A DNA stretch of 64,000 bases, from the NCBI RefSeq assembly GCF_024055795.1, contig NZ_JAMXMY010000001.1, positions 620,001 to 684,000 on the forward strand. Reading direction: 5' to 3'. Source of the DNA: Actinoallomurus purpureus (lineage in GTDB: Bacteria; Actinomycetota; Actinomycetes; Streptosporangiales; Streptosporangiaceae). Below the pieces are notes generated by a model. It was not told where the DNA came from. It searched no databases and was given only the letters and a program-made list of their open reading frames with translations. Below are positions 34,913 through 44,226 of the stretch, piece after piece (positions within the stretch are counted from its first letter, which is position 1; every line of letters starts with the position of its first letter). Position numbers and translations under genes: made by a program.

Positions 34913-35772
34913 AGTGCGGCCTCCTCGCGGCCGAACAGCCCGGCCGGGCGCCACAGCAGGACGGCGGCCATCACGATGAACACCAGCGTCTGGGACAGCG
35001 CGGGCACGTAGAGGTTGCCGAGCGCGGACACCAGCCCGATCCCGAACCCGGCCGCCACGGACCCGAAGATCGATCCGAGGCCGCCGATGACCACGACCGC
35101 GAACACGGTGATGATCAGGTCGGCGCCCATGAGCGGGTTGACGGCGCGCATCGGCGCGGCCAGCACCCCGGCCAGGCCCGCCAGCGCGATCCCGAAGCCG
35201 AACACCGGCGCGACCCAGCGGCCCACGTCGATGCCCAGCGCCCGGGTCAGCTCGGGGCGTTCGGTCGCGGCCCGTACGATCACCCCGATCCGGGTGCGCG
35301 TCAGCAGCAGCCAGGTCGCCGCGCAGACCAGCACCGACACCACCAGGACGAACACCTGGTAGGCCGGGTAGTCGAACAGGCCGAGGTCGAGGGAGCCGGA
35401 CAGCGCCGGCGGCCGGGGATAGGGCTGGGACTGCACGCCGTACTCGTGTTTGACCGCGTCCTGCAGGATCAGCGCCAGTCCGAAGGTGAACAGGAAGCCG
35501 TACAGGGGGTCCAGTCCGGTGAGGCGCCGCACGAACAGCCGCTCGACCGCGACTCCGGCGACGCCCAGGACGAGGGGCACCGCGGCCAGCGCGACCCAGA
35601 AGTCGACGCCGAAGGAGTCCAGCAGGACGTACGCGCCGAAGGCGCCGAGCATGTAGAAGGAGCCGTGGGCGAAGTTGACGACGCCGAGCATGCCGAAGAT
35701 GACCGACAGGCCGAGGGCGAGCAGCGCGTAGAACGCGCCGCCCACCAGGCCGTTGAAGGCCTGTTGCAACAC
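34909..35772 (-). CDS. livH: Branched-chain-type ABC permease LivH
   Basis: 287 residues. GTG 35772 is preceded by AGGAGG at 5 nt; upstream codons are not family-like. About eight TM helices, with GLVGGAFYALLALGLSVIFGMLGVVNFAHG at the N-terminus broken over two helices, and a TERPELTRALGIDVGR cytoplasmic loop contacting the ATPases. Partner of LivM. Confidence 0.9.
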   Translation of the reverse strand: MLQQAFNGLVGGAFYALLALGLSVIFGMLGVVNFAHGSFYMLGAFGAYVLLDSFGVDFWVALAAVPLVLGVAGVAVERLFVRRLTGLDPLYGFLFTFGLALILQDAVKHEYGVQSQPYPRPPALSGSLDLGLFDYPAYQVFVLVVSVLVCAATWLLLTRTRIGVIVRAATERPELTRALGIDVGRWVAPVFGFGIALAGLAGVLAAPMRAVNPLMGADLIITVFAVVVIGGLGSIFGSVAAGFGIGLVSALGNLYVPALSQTLVFIVMAAVLLWRPAGLFGREEAAL

Positions 35773-35840
35773 GTTGACCTCCTGGGGGAGCGGGGTGCCT
35801 CCCGCGGTCGGCTCCGGGGCCGGCCTGCGGGAGGGGCGGT

Positions 35841-37082
35841 TCAGCCGAGCCGGCAGGTGGGGGACGCGGGCTGGAACGCCTGGGCGGCCGGGACGGTGGA
35901 CAGGACCTTCTCGTAGTCCCACGGCTCGGTGACGTCCTTGCCCGGCTTGACCTGGGCCAGCGAGACGTCATGGGTCAGCAGGTGGTCGGCGGCCCGGATG
36001 GTCCCGCCGCGCGCGAACGCGTCGTCGACCTTCGCGCCCTCCAGCCGCGCGACCACCGCGTCGGACCTGTCGGTGCCCGCGCGCTGCAGGGCTTCGAGGT
36101 ACTGCAGCGCCGCCGAGTAGTTCGCGGCGTTGGCGAAGGTCGGCCGCTTGCCCGCCGCGGCCTGGAACCTGTCGGCCCACGCCCGGTTCGTCGCGTCGGC
36201 GTTCCAGTACCAGGGGTCGGTGAACTTCGTGCCGGCCAGCGCGTCCGGGCCGAGGGAGTGGATGTCGGTGAGGAACATCAGCCCGACGGCGAGCCCGATG
36301 CCTTTGTCGCGCAGCTTGTACTCGTTGTACTGCTTGACGAGGTTGACCAGGTCGCCGCCGGCCTGCATGGCGCCCAGCACCTGCGGCTTGGGGTTCAGGG
36401 TCGGCGCCTTGAGCAGGAACGAGGAGAAGTTGTCGTTCGGGAACGGGGCCGGGTCGCTCTTGACGACGGTGCCGCCCGCGCCGCGTACGGCCGCGGTGAA
36501 GCTCTTGTTCATGTCCTGCCCGAACGCGTAGTCCGGGTAGACGATGTACCAGTTCCTGGCGCCGTCGTGGGTGACCGTGCTGCCGGTGCCGTTGGCGAGC
36601 ATGTAGCTGTTGTAGCCGTAGTGGAAGGTGTACTTGTTGCACTGCGCGCCCTCGAGCGCGGTCGTCGCGGCGGACACGTCGAAGAACACCTTCTTGCGGG
36701 CCTTGGCGACGTTGGCCACGGCCAGCGCGGCCGAGGAGGTCGGCACGTCCAGGATGACGTCGGCCTGCCGCCGGTCGTACAGCTCCTGCGCCTTGCTGTT
36801 GGCGATGTCGGGTTTGTTCTGGTGGTCGGCGGAGACGACGTCGATCTTCTTGGCGACGGCCTTCGCGCCGTACTTCGCCTTGTAGTCCGCGACGGCCAGT
36901 TGCACCGCCTTGACGCTGCCCTGCCCGGACAGCTGGGAGTAGATGCCGGATTGGTCATTGAGGACGGCCAGCACGACCTTGCCGCCGCTGATCTTCCCCC
37001 CGCCCCCGCCGGGTCCGCCCGCGCATCCGGCGAGCATCGCTCCCGCGACCGTCACCGCGGCCGCGGCGCCTAGAGCCTTCAT
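35841..37082 (-). CDS. livK: ABC transporter substrate-binding lipoprotein (LivK-type)
   Basis: 413 residues from ATG 37082, preceded by GAGGAG. Lipoprotein signal: hydrophobic core followed by lipobox LAGC (Cys about residue 20). The mature part is a type I periplasmic-binding fold (Peripla_BP_6) beginning KVVLAVLNDQSGIYSQLSGQG, about 390 residues. It captures the solute outside the membrane. In this operon the ligand is likely a small carboxylate or hydroxy acid rather than a branched-chain amino acid, judging from the bdhA and sco neighbours (inference). Confidence 0.9.
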   Translation of the reverse strand: MKALGAAAAVTVAGAMLAGCAGGPGGGGGKISGGKVVLAVLNDQSGIYSQLSGQGSVKAVQLAVADYKAKYGAKAVAKKIDVVSADHQNKPDIANSKAQELYDRRQADVILDVPTSSAALAVANVAKARKKVFFDVSAATTALEGAQCNKYTFHYGYNSYMLANGTGSTVTHDGARNWYIVYPDYAFGQDMNKSFTAAVRGAGGTVVKSDPAPFPNDNFSSFLLKAPTLNPKPQVLGAMQAGGDLVNLVKQYNEYKLRDKGIGLAVGLMFLTDIHSLGPDALAGTKFTDPWYWNADATNRAWADRFQAAAGKRPTFANAANYSAALQYLEALQRAGTDRSDAVVARLEGAKVDDAFARGGTIRAADHLLTHDVSLAQVKPGKDVTEPWDYEKVLSTVPAAQAFQPASPTCRLG

Positions 37083-37110
37083 CGGTGTTCTCCTCATCGG
37101 TGGTCCCGGC

Positions 37111-37815
37111 TCAGATTCCGAGGTGTTCCAGCAGTTCGTGTTCGCGGGCGCGGACCTCGTCGTTGTCCAGCGACCGGACGATCCGGCCCTCGGCCAGCAG
37201 GTAGTGGCGGTCGGCGACCGTGGCGGCGAAGTGGACGTTCTGCTCGACGAGCAGGACGGTGACGCCCTGGCGCTTGACGTCGCGCAGGATCGCGCCGATC
37301 TGCTGGACGATCAGCGGCGACAGCCCTTCGGTCGGCTCGTCGCACAGCAGCAGACGGGCGCCCATCCGCAGCACCCGGGCCAGCGCGAGCATCTGCTGCT
37401 CACCGCCGGACAGCTTCGTCCCGGGGGAGCGGCGGCGTTCCCGCAGCCGCGGGAAGGTCTCATACACCTGGTCGAGCGACCACGGTCGCGGGCCCACGAC
37501 CGGCGGGAGCGTGAGGTTCTCCTCGACGGTAAGGGTGGCGTAGACGCCCCGGTCGTCGGGCACGTAGCCGAGGCCCCGGCGCACCCGCCGGTGGACGGGC
37601 AGCCGGGCCACGTTCGCGCCGAGGAACCCGATCGTGCCCGCGGCGCGGGCGCCGCCGGCCCCGTGCAGGCCCATGACGCAGCGCAGCAGCGTCGTCTTTC
37701 CCGCGCCGTTGCGGCCGACCAGGGTGACGATCTCACCCTCGGCGATCTCCAGCGACACTCCGCGCAGTACCCGCGCCTCGCCGTACCAGGCCGACAGGTC
37801 CTCAATGCGCAGCAT
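37111..37815 (-). CDS. livF: ABC transporter ATP-binding protein LivF
   Basis: 234 residues. Walker A GRNGAGKTT, signature LSGGEQQMLALAR, Walker B LLLCDEPTEGLSP and the H-loop (VEQN) are all present. The size without the C-terminal extension is typical of LivF. It overlaps livG by 14 bp. It powers the LivHM channel together with LivG. Confidence 0.92.
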   Translation of the reverse strand: MLRIEDLSAWYGEARVLRGVSLEIAEGEIVTLVGRNGAGKTTLLRCVMGLHGAGGARAAGTIGFLGANVARLPVHRRVRRGLGYVPDDRGVYATLTVEENLTLPPVVGPRPWSLDQVYETFPRLRERRRSPGTKLSGGEQQMLALARVLRMGARLLLCDEPTEGLSPLIVQQIGAILRDVKRQGVTVLLVEQNVHFAATVADRHYLLAEGRIVRSLDNDEVRAREHELLEHLGI

Positions 37816-38575
37816 GGGCGTCTCCCAGGTAGGCGCTGATGACGCGGGGGTCGCGGCGGACCTCGGCGTAGCCGCCCTCTGCCAGTACGCGCCCGGCCTG
37901 CAGGACCGTGACGCGGTCGGCGAGGGTGGCGACGACGTTCATGTTGTGCTCGACCATGACGACGGTCCGGCCCGCCCGGACGCGCTGGATCAGCTCGACG
38001 GTCCGGTCGACGTCCTCGGCGCCCATCCCGGCGGTCGGCTCGTCCAGCAGCAGCACCCGCGGATCCAGCGCGAGGGCCAGCGCCAGCTCCAGCGCCCGCT
38101 TGCGCCCGTAGGCCAGCGCGCCCGCCGGGTCGTCGGCGTGCGCGGCGAGCCCGACCTGCTCCAGCAGCTCCAGGCTGCGGTCCGCGAAGCGCCGCAGCGC
38201 CCGGTCCGAACGCCAGAAGCGCCAGCCCAGCGTCGTGCCGGCCTGCAGCGCCAGCTCCAGGTGCTCGCGCGCGGTCATCTGGGCGAACAGGCTGGTGATC
38301 TGGAACGACCGCGCCACGCCGTGCCGGGCCACCCGCTCGGGACTCTTGCCGGTGAGGTCCCGGCCGCCGACGTGGATCCGGCCCGCACTGGGCCTGTGGA
38401 AGCCGGTCAGCAGGTGGAACAGTGTCGTCTTGCCGGCCCCGTTCGGGCCGACGAGCGCGTGCACCGCGCCCTCGGCGACGTCCAGGTCCACCCCGTCCAC
38501 CGCACGAAAGCCCCGGAAGTCCTTCACCAGGCTCCGCGCGGTGAGAATCGGGGGCTCGGGGACGGGAGTGCCCAT
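37802..38575 (-). CDS. livG: ABC transporter ATP-binding protein LivG
   Basis: 257 residues, first gene of the seven-gene operon. ATG with AAGGAGG at 6 nt. Walker A GPNGAGKTT and Walker B VLLLDEPTAGMG are intact. The signature region has AYGRKRALELALALA in place of the canonical LSGGQ/LSYGxQR, with SYG-like AYG retained. LivG-specific inserts (SFQITSLFAQMTAREHLELAL) are seen. Confidence 0.9.
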   Translation of the reverse strand: MGTPVPEPPILTARSLVKDFRGFRAVDGVDLDVAEGAVHALVGPNGAGKTTLFHLLTGFHRPSAGRIHVGGRDLTGKSPERVARHGVARSFQITSLFAQMTAREHLELALQAGTTLGWRFWRSDRALRRFADRSLELLEQVGLAAHADDPAGALAYGRKRALELALALALDPRVLLLDEPTAGMGAEDVDRTVELIQRVRAGRTVVMVEHNMNVVATLADRVTVLQAGRVLAEGGYAEVRRDPRVISAYLGDAHAAH

Positions 38576-38665
38576 TCGCCCTCCTTGGAATGTGTCGTAC
38601 CGGTCACCGGCGTGTTGACCGCCGGTTCACCGGACCAGGTGACGCGGAACACTAGGCAGCCGCTC

Positions 38666-38780
38666 GGCGCATATCCATGTGGCCGGGAACCACATTCACC
38701 GGCGCGTCCGTGGCGCGCCGCCACACCGGTCGCCGCGGGCGGCCGCCCGCCACACAGCGCGACATGCGGATATGTGCGCC
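38666..38780. promoter_or_regulatory. Inverted ATATCC/GGATAT operator pair in the liv-sco intergenic region
   Basis: GGCGCATATCCATGTGG (38666-38682) and ACATGCGGATATGTGCGCC (38762-38780) are imperfect inverted copies about 80 bp apart. Both sit in the 265-bp region between the divergent livG and scoA starts. The symmetric placement suggests one regulator controls both transcripts, possibly the operon's PucR-type protein. Inferred from sequence only. Confidence 0.45.
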
Positions 38781-38840
38781 GGCGACGTATCCGCCCGTGT
38801 CCTGGCCGCCTACGGTCTCGGTCCGACACGGAGGTGAAGC

Positions 38841-39638
38841 ATGGACAAGCTGGTGAGCTCGCCAGCGCTGGCCGTGGCCGGCATCCCCGACGGGGCCTCG
38901 CTCGCCGTCGGGGGGTTCGGCCTGTGCGGCGTCCCCATGGAGCTGATCGGGGCGCTGCTGCGGCAGGGCACCACGGGCCTGCGCGTGGTCTCCAACAACT
39001 GCGGCGTCGACGACCACGGCCTGGGCGTGCTGCTCGGCGCCGGCCGCATCGCCCGGATGACCGCGTCCTACGTCGGGGAGAACAAGGAGTTCGCCCGCCG
39101 CTATCTGGCCGGTGAACTGGAGGTCGAGCTGGCGCCGCAGGGCACGCTCGCCGAGCGGCTGCGCGCCGGCGGCTGCGGGATTCCCGCGTTCTACACCCCC
39201 GCCGGGGTGGGCACCCAGGTCGCCGACGGTGGCCTGCCGTGGCGGTACGCCCCGGACGGGGCGGTCGCGGTGGCCTCGCCCGCCCGGGAGATCCGGGAGT
39301 TCGGCGGGCGAGCGTACGTGCTGGAGGAGGCGATCACCACCGACTTCGGGCTCGTCCACGCGGCCCGTGGCGACCGGTACGGCAACCTCTCCTTCCACGC
39401 CACGGCCCGCAATCTCAACCCGCTCGCCGCCATGGCCGGCCGGGTCACGATCGCGCAGGTGGAACGGCTGCATGACCGGCTCCCGCCCGACGAGGTCCAC
39501 CTGCCCGGGATCTTCGTCGACCGGGTCGTGGTCGTCGGCGACACCCCCAAGCCGATCGAGCGGCGGACCACCCGCCCCGCCGGGCATCGCGCGGGAGCGG
39601 CGACCTGCGGGGCGACGGCGCCGGGGGAGGCGTCATGA
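38841..39638 (+). CDS. scoA: 3-oxoacid CoA-transferase subunit A
   Basis: 265 residues; ATG after GGAGGTGAAGC. The glycine-rich start [14 protein letters not shown] and the [23 protein letters not shown] run (split across the active cleft) are hallmarks of the alpha chain of succinyl-CoA:3-ketoacid transferase. The last about 25 residues ([12 protein letters not shown] and on) are a basic extension. It works with subunit B, overlapping by 4 bp. It transfers CoA from succinyl-CoA to acetoacetate. A beta-ketoadipate transferase (PcaI) is the alternative, but no other pca genes are here. Confidence 0.9.
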   Translation: MDKLVSSPALAVAGIPDGASLAVGGFGLCGVPMELIGALLRQGTTGLRVVSNNCGVDDHGLGVLLGAGRIARMTASYVGENKEFARRYLAGELEVELAPQGTLAERLRAGGCGIPAFYTPAGVGTQVADGGLPWRYAPDGAVAVASPAREIREFGGRAYVLEEAITTDFGLVHAARGDRYGNLSFHATARNLNPLAAMAGRVTIAQVERLHDRLPPDEVHLPGIFVDRVVVVGDTPKPIERRTTRPAGHRAGAATCGATAPGEAS

Positions 39639-40306
39639 CAGGCCTGACGCGGCCGCAGATGGCCGAACGCGCGGCGCGGGAGCTGGCCGACGGCGCCTAC
39701 GTCAACCTCGGCATCGGACTGCCGACGCTGATCCCGAACCATCTGCCCGACGGGATCGAGGTCGTGCTGCACAGCGAGAACGGAATCCTCGGCGTCGGCC
39801 CGTACCCGGACGAGGGGGAGGAGGACCCGGACCTGATCAACGCGGGAAAGGAGACGGTGACCGCGCTGCCCGGCACGTCGTTCTTCGACTCGGCGCTGTC
39901 GTTCGGGCTCATCCGGGGTGGGCGCCTGGACGCGGCCGTGTTGGGCGCGATGCAGGTCTCGGCCGCCGGTGACCTGGCGAACTGGGCCATCCCCGGCAAG
40001 ATGATCAAGGGGATGGGCGGGGCGATGGACCTGGTCCACGGGGCACGCCGCGTCATCGCCTTGATGGAGCACCGCGCCCGCGACGGATCACCCAAGATCG
40101 TGCAGGAGTGCACGCTGCCGCTCACCGGACGCGGCGTGGTCGACCGGATCATCACCGACCTGGCCGTCATCGACGTCACGCCGGGCGGGCTGGTGCTGCG
40201 GGAGACCGCGCCCGGCGTGACCGCCGGGCAGGTCCGCGACGCGACGGCCGCGCCGCTACGCGTCGATCGCCCACCGGCCCGGATGAGCGTCCGGCCACCG
40301 GCATGA
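39635..40306 (+). CDS. scoB: 3-oxoacid CoA-transferase subunit B
   Basis: 223 residues. Catalytic Glu48 lies in [14 protein letters not shown], preceded by [14 protein letters not shown]; later [15 protein letters not shown] is typical for SCOT beta chains. The ATG overlaps the scoA stop (ATGA). The enzyme yields acetoacetyl-CoA for thiolysis, completing 3-hydroxybutyrate use with the BdhA encoded in the divergent operon. After the stop, 150 bp without genes separate it from the converging DUF4132 gene. Confidence 0.9.
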   Translation: MTGLTRPQMAERAARELADGAYVNLGIGLPTLIPNHLPDGIEVVLHSENGILGVGPYPDEGEEDPDLINAGKETVTALPGTSFFDSALSFGLIRGGRLDAAVLGAMQVSAAGDLANWAIPGKMIKGMGGAMDLVHGARRVIALMEHRARDGSPKIVQECTLPLTGRGVVDRIITDLAVIDVTPGGLVLRETAPGVTAGQVRDATAAPLRVDRPPARMSVRPPA

Positions 40307-40457
40307 GCCCGGCATGGGGGCGGCGGACACATCCCGGCCGGTGATTGTGGCCGCCCGCGCCGTCGACCGGCCCGCCGCGGGCGGTCACCATGACGGCACG
40401 GTGCCCGACCCCGACGAACCGTTCCCGCCGACTGGCGGATTTTCTTGCTGGGCCACG

Positions 40458-43028
40458 TCAGGTCGCCGCCTTTCCGGTGAGGGAACCGAGCTGAGTCAGG
40501 ATCGACGGGTCGCTGATCTTCTCGTCCTCGGCGAGCAGGAGCACCTTGCTCAGAATGATGCTCGTCATCTGGTCCTCGTCGGCGAACGGCAGGAACAGCC
40601 GTCGGTGCGCCGTGGCCCCGAACGAGGCGGGCACCACACAGAGGTGGCCGCCCGGGTCGACGTGGATGCTGCCGCTGGTCAGATGCACCCGGTAGGTCGC
40701 CCGGGTGCCGCATACCACGGCCGATCGCCCCTCGACGGTGACCCGGGCCAGCCCCAGGTCGGCGATGAGCGCCGCGAGCACCTGCGCCCGACTCGCCGCC
40801 TGCGCCGGCGACAGGTACGCCTCCGGCTCGGTGCCGGCGACCGACACCATGAGGTCCAGGTCTCGCATGACCTCGGAGAACACCACCGGCGGCACGTCGA
40901 CCAGCGGCACTGGTGTGCCGCCGACGCTGCCCGAGCCGGTCGGGGCGCCGTAGCGGCCCGGGTCACGGTGGCCGCCGGTCAGGAAGCGGATCTCGCAGAC
41001 CAGGACGTTCCCCATCCCGAAGTAGCCGTGGAAGTCGCAGCGCAGCGCCGCGATGAGGCCGTCTCCGACGGCGCGGGTCGCCTGGTGGTCGTCGTACTCG
41101 CCGTGGGTGAACCAGCCCCGACCGGACAGCAACCGGCCCGCCACCTTGCCGTTGACCGTCTGACCGGCGAACCGCCGCGACACGTCGCCCGCCTCGCGTT
41201 CCGCTGGAGTGAGCACATACAACTCCCGGAACGCCTGCTTGACCGGCTGCCGGAGCCGACGCCGCACGATCTCCGCCTGCCAGTCGGCGAGCACCCCCCG
41301 CTCGTGCAGTTCGACGGGGTGGACGGCGGTGACCGGGCCGGTGGTGTCGACCTCCTCGAGCAGGTCGATCACACCCGCGCGGTCCCGCCAGAGCAGCGCG
41401 GGCAGCATCGCCGCACCGGCGGGCAGCGACAACAGTCGAGCCAGCTCGTCCGGCGCCAGCGTCCCGGCGGTGGCGACCAGCCGCTCCACCAGCCCCGTCC
41501 GCATCCGGCGAGCCTGGTCCCGCAGTCGTTTCTGATGCTCCCGCAGCCCCTGGTAGCCGGGGTCGGCGCGGACGGCGGCCGGCACCGACTTCAGTGCCTT
41601 GCCCGCCCGGCTGACCGTCATCGTGGGGTCGGCGCCGTCGAACCGCAACGCGATCCGGTAGTGGCCGACGTCGGCCTCCGTGGGGGTCTCGGTGGCGATG
41701 CGCGCCTCGCAGTCCCATTCGAGGCGGCTCGCCTCCGGAACGCCGGCCACCTGCGCCAGGTGGTCGAGGGCGATCTCGATCGCGGCGGCGTGGCTGTGTC
41801 TGCGGTTGGGGCCGAGCCTGGCGCCTTTCTTCGCGGACTCGCGCAACGCCAGGTAGCGGTCGAGGGCCGTCTCGTCCGGAGCGAAGGGCAGCATCCCGAA
41901 CGCGGCGATGCCCTGCAGCGCGTTGTGCCTGACGCGCTTCAGCACCTGGGCGCGGTTCCACCCCATGACCGCGGAGACCAGCTCATTCGGTTCGAGTTCC
42001 AGCAGGCGCCGGGCGGCATCCGCGCCCGCGTCCTCGATCGCGGCGAGGATGACGGCCCGGTCCTGGCGGGCGGCTTCGCCGACTGGCATCGCCCGGATCA
42101 GGCGCAGCAACGGCGCGGCGCGTTCCAGGTCGAACAGCGGTAGCAACGCGTCGGCGTCACCCGCGCGCAGCCGCCACCCGAACGCCCGGCGCTGCTCCTC
42201 CACCGGCAGATCCCGCAACAGGTCGAGCAGGTCAGCGCGTTCCTCATCGGTCAGTTCCGCCGCGCTGAGATGATCGGCGACGCGCTGGTCGCCGTGCCAG
42301 GCCAGCGCCGCCTGAACGAACCGCAGGCCGCGAGGCACCGGCATCTTAGGCAGCTCGTCCCAGTCGGGCGGGGCTGGTGCGGAGACGAGCCGCCAGGTCA
42401 GCGCGTCCACGTGTTTCCGTACGGCGCCCGCGCAGGCCAGCGGCGGGCTGGTCGTGTCGCCGTTCGGCGAGTGGCCGATGATGGCGTAGCCGAGGTAGCG
42501 GTCGTCGGTGAAGGCCCGTTCGACCACGGTGGCGTCCAGGGCACCGGCCCGGTGCAGCGTGTCGAGAATCTGCGCCACGGTCTCCCGGCGCAGGGTGCCC
42601 AGCGGGGTGAAGACGAGCACCCGCAGCAGGTGAGTGTCGGTGGTGGCGATGGCCCGCTCCGCCACCTCGTCCAGCAGCAGCCGGTGCCGGACGTCGCGCC
42701 CGAGGAACGCAGCGAGCAGGGCTTTGCGGTGAGCCGTCGGCCACGGCGCGGCCAGCAGGCCGGTGATGTCGTCCGGCCGGTCGACCGGGAAACCGGCGTC
42801 GTAGAGCTCGTCAAGCTCCCCGACGATGTCGCCCACGTGCGGTGCCAAGTTGCCGATCGTCTGGTCGTCGCCCTGCTCGATCCGGAGCCGGATCTCCTCG
42901 GCGGTGTCCCGCAGGACCGCCAGGTCGTCGGCCTTCGCCGCGACCCGCGCCTGGTCCACCAGCCGCCACAGCGCCTCGCGCTGTTCGTGGACGACGTCGA
43001 CGTAGATCTCTGGTGGGGATGGCTCCAC
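40458..43028 (-). CDS. DUF4132 domain protein
   Basis: 856 residues, cytosolic, with no TM or signal. The N-terminal two-thirds are helical repeats (HEAT-like in appearance). The C-terminal about 300 residues carry the DUF4132 pattern: VHPVELHERGVLADWQ, PVKQAFRELYVLTPAE, RRFAGQTVNGKVAGRLL, GWFTHGEYDDHQATR, and a final HRRLFLPFADEDQMTSIILSKVLLLA. Members sometimes neighbour AAA/VWA genes or stress loci. No biochemical function is established that I can state. It forms a two-gene unit with the small gene 6 bp upstream. Confidence 0.82.
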   Translation of the reverse strand: MEPSPPEIYVDVVHEQREALWRLVDQARVAAKADDLAVLRDTAEEIRLRIEQGDDQTIGNLAPHVGDIVGELDELYDAGFPVDRPDDITGLLAAPWPTAHRKALLAAFLGRDVRHRLLLDEVAERAIATTDTHLLRVLVFTPLGTLRRETVAQILDTLHRAGALDATVVERAFTDDRYLGYAIIGHSPNGDTTSPPLACAGAVRKHVDALTWRLVSAPAPPDWDELPKMPVPRGLRFVQAALAWHGDQRVADHLSAAELTDEERADLLDLLRDLPVEEQRRAFGWRLRAGDADALLPLFDLERAAPLLRLIRAMPVGEAARQDRAVILAAIEDAGADAARRLLELEPNELVSAVMGWNRAQVLKRVRHNALQGIAAFGMLPFAPDETALDRYLALRESAKKGARLGPNRRHSHAAAIEIALDHLAQVAGVPEASRLEWDCEARIATETPTEADVGHYRIALRFDGADPTMTVSRAGKALKSVPAAVRADPGYQGLREHQKRLRDQARRMRTGLVERLVATAGTLAPDELARLLSLPAGAAMLPALLWRDRAGVIDLLEEVDTTGPVTAVHPVELHERGVLADWQAEIVRRRLRQPVKQAFRELYVLTPAEREAGDVSRRFAGQTVNGKVAGRLLSGRGWFTHGEYDDHQATRAVGDGLIAALRCDFHGYFGMGNVLVCEIRFLTGGHRDPGRYGAPTGSGSVGGTPVPLVDVPPVVFSEVMRDLDLMVSVAGTEPEAYLSPAQAASRAQVLAALIADLGLARVTVEGRSAVVCGTRATYRVHLTSGSIHVDPGGHLCVVPASFGATAHRRLFLPFADEDQMTSIILSKVLLLAEDEKISDPSILTQLGSLTGKAAT

Positions 43029-43033
43029 CGCGA

Positions 43034-43456
43034 TCAGCCTCCCGCCAGCGCGACCAGCCGCAGGAACACGACCGGCTCACCGAGCCGAAGCGCGACCTCC
43101 TCGTCCAGGTCGATGACCTGCCGTCCGCCGACGAAGACCACGAACGTGCCCCGGGCGAAGGCCCGGTGCGCCCGGGCCACTTCCGCAGTCACGTCCGGGC
43201 CCGCCGGCGCCTGCGGCGGCATCTGGATCGCACCGGTGCCGGCCTGTGTCCGGAGATCGCCGTCGGACAGGTACTGGCGGTCGAGGATCCGCCGGCAGCG
43301 CGCCGCGTCGGCGCGCAGCTCCCGGATCTGCTCCTCGACCGTGCGCCGGATCAGCTCCCGCGCTGTCGTGCGATCGTCGGCCAGCTGCACCAGCACCGCC
43401 GGCAGGTCATCGCCGGACCTGCCGGGCATCCGGCTGCGCACCTCGATGTCGACCAT
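43034..43456 (-). CDS. 140-aa partner of DUF4132 protein
   Basis: ATG 43456 follows GGTGG; an ATG at 43468 is also possible. The product has a central basic/acidic helix (TTARELIRRTVEEQIRELRA) and an Arg-rich segment CRRILDRQYLS, and ends with a beta-rich stretch FVVFVGGRQVIDLDEEV. No family recognised. It ends 6 bp before the DUF4132 start, implying a bicistronic unit. Its upstream region is cut by a Tn3-type end C at 43528-43577, so the native promoter may have been replaced. Confidence 0.55.
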   Translation of the reverse strand: MVDIEVRSRMPGRSGDDLPAVLVQLADDRTTARELIRRTVEEQIRELRADAARCRRILDRQYLSDGDLRTQAGTGAIQMPPQAPAGPDVTAEVARAHRAFARGTFVVFVGGRQVIDLDEEVALRLGEPVVFLRLVALAGG

Positions 43457-43527
43457 GGCCGCCACCATAGAACAGCGGGCGGACAGTCCGGCCTGATCAC
43501 GGCACCGCGGTGAACCGGCCTCACGAG

Positions 43528-43577
43528 CCTTCAAGGTCATCTCAATGTGGGGTTCGGGCTTATGTGAACTGGACCCC
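43528..43577 (-). repeat. Tn3-type end C, copy 2
   Basis: 50 bp, about 84% identical to 23767-23816 and in the same orientation, outer edge GGGGTCC at 43577. No matching second end is seen nearby, so it is a solo end. It separates the DUF4132 unit from the decapitated WYL gene. Confidence 0.65.
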
Positions 43578-44174
43578 ATCTGGGCCTGTGGAACACCTTC
43601 ACGGTCACCACGCTCCGCCGGACCGGGCCCGGCTACTGGGTCCGATCCGGCGGCGGCTGCTGACCGGCCGCGCCGCCGGCTCGCGGCCGCCCGGGACCGG
43701 ACGGCCGCGACCCCTCAGGCCGACGCGGCCAGGACCTACGGTCAGGTCATGCACTCCGGCCGCTGGTACGTCTCCGGCCTCGACCACCGGCGCGGCCAGG
43801 CGCGGACGTTCCGGGTCGACCGGGTGGTCTCGGCCCGGCCGCTGCCACAGACGTATGAGGTGCCGGGCGACTTCGACGCGGTCGCGCACCTGACGCGTTC
43901 GCTCGCGGCCGTCCCGTACGCCCACGAGGTCGAGGTGGTGGAGACGTCCCTGGAGGAGGCGCGCCGCCGGATCCCCGCGACCGTCGCCACGCTGTCCGGC
44001 ACCGACGGTGCGGTGACGGTACGGCTCCGTGCCGAGCGGCTGGAGGGCGTGGCCCGGATGCTGGCCGGGCTGGGCGTGCCGTTCGTCATCCGCGGACCCG
44101 AGGAACCGCGCGCGGTCGTCCGGCGGCTGGGGCGGGACCTGCTCCGGTCCGCCGAAGCGGGGCAGGGCGCATGA
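43578..44174 (+). pseudogene. WYL-domain regulator, N-terminus lost
   Basis: From about 43735 the frame reads as the WYL domain of PafB/YafY-type regulators (YGQVMHSGRWYVSGLDHRR, then RTFRVDRVVSAR) and its C-terminal extension (VTVRLRAERLEGVARML, and so on to AEAGQGA). The N-terminal HTH (about 60-100 residues) is missing. The sequence upstream runs into Tn3-type end C at 43577, so transposition probably removed it. A 142-codon frame from ATG 43750 could still be translated as a DNA-binding-dead WYL protein. Confidence 0.65.
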
Positions 44175-44226
44175 GCATGTGCGCGTGTGCGTCGGTTCAG
44201 AAGGGGGACAGCCCCTCAGCTCAGTC

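Noticed and set aside
33872-35971. Single 699-codon minus-strand frame spanning livM and livH
   Set aside because: Only the livM part is protein-like. The N-terminal half is Arg/Pro-rich and out of frame with livH, which has its own RBS and start.
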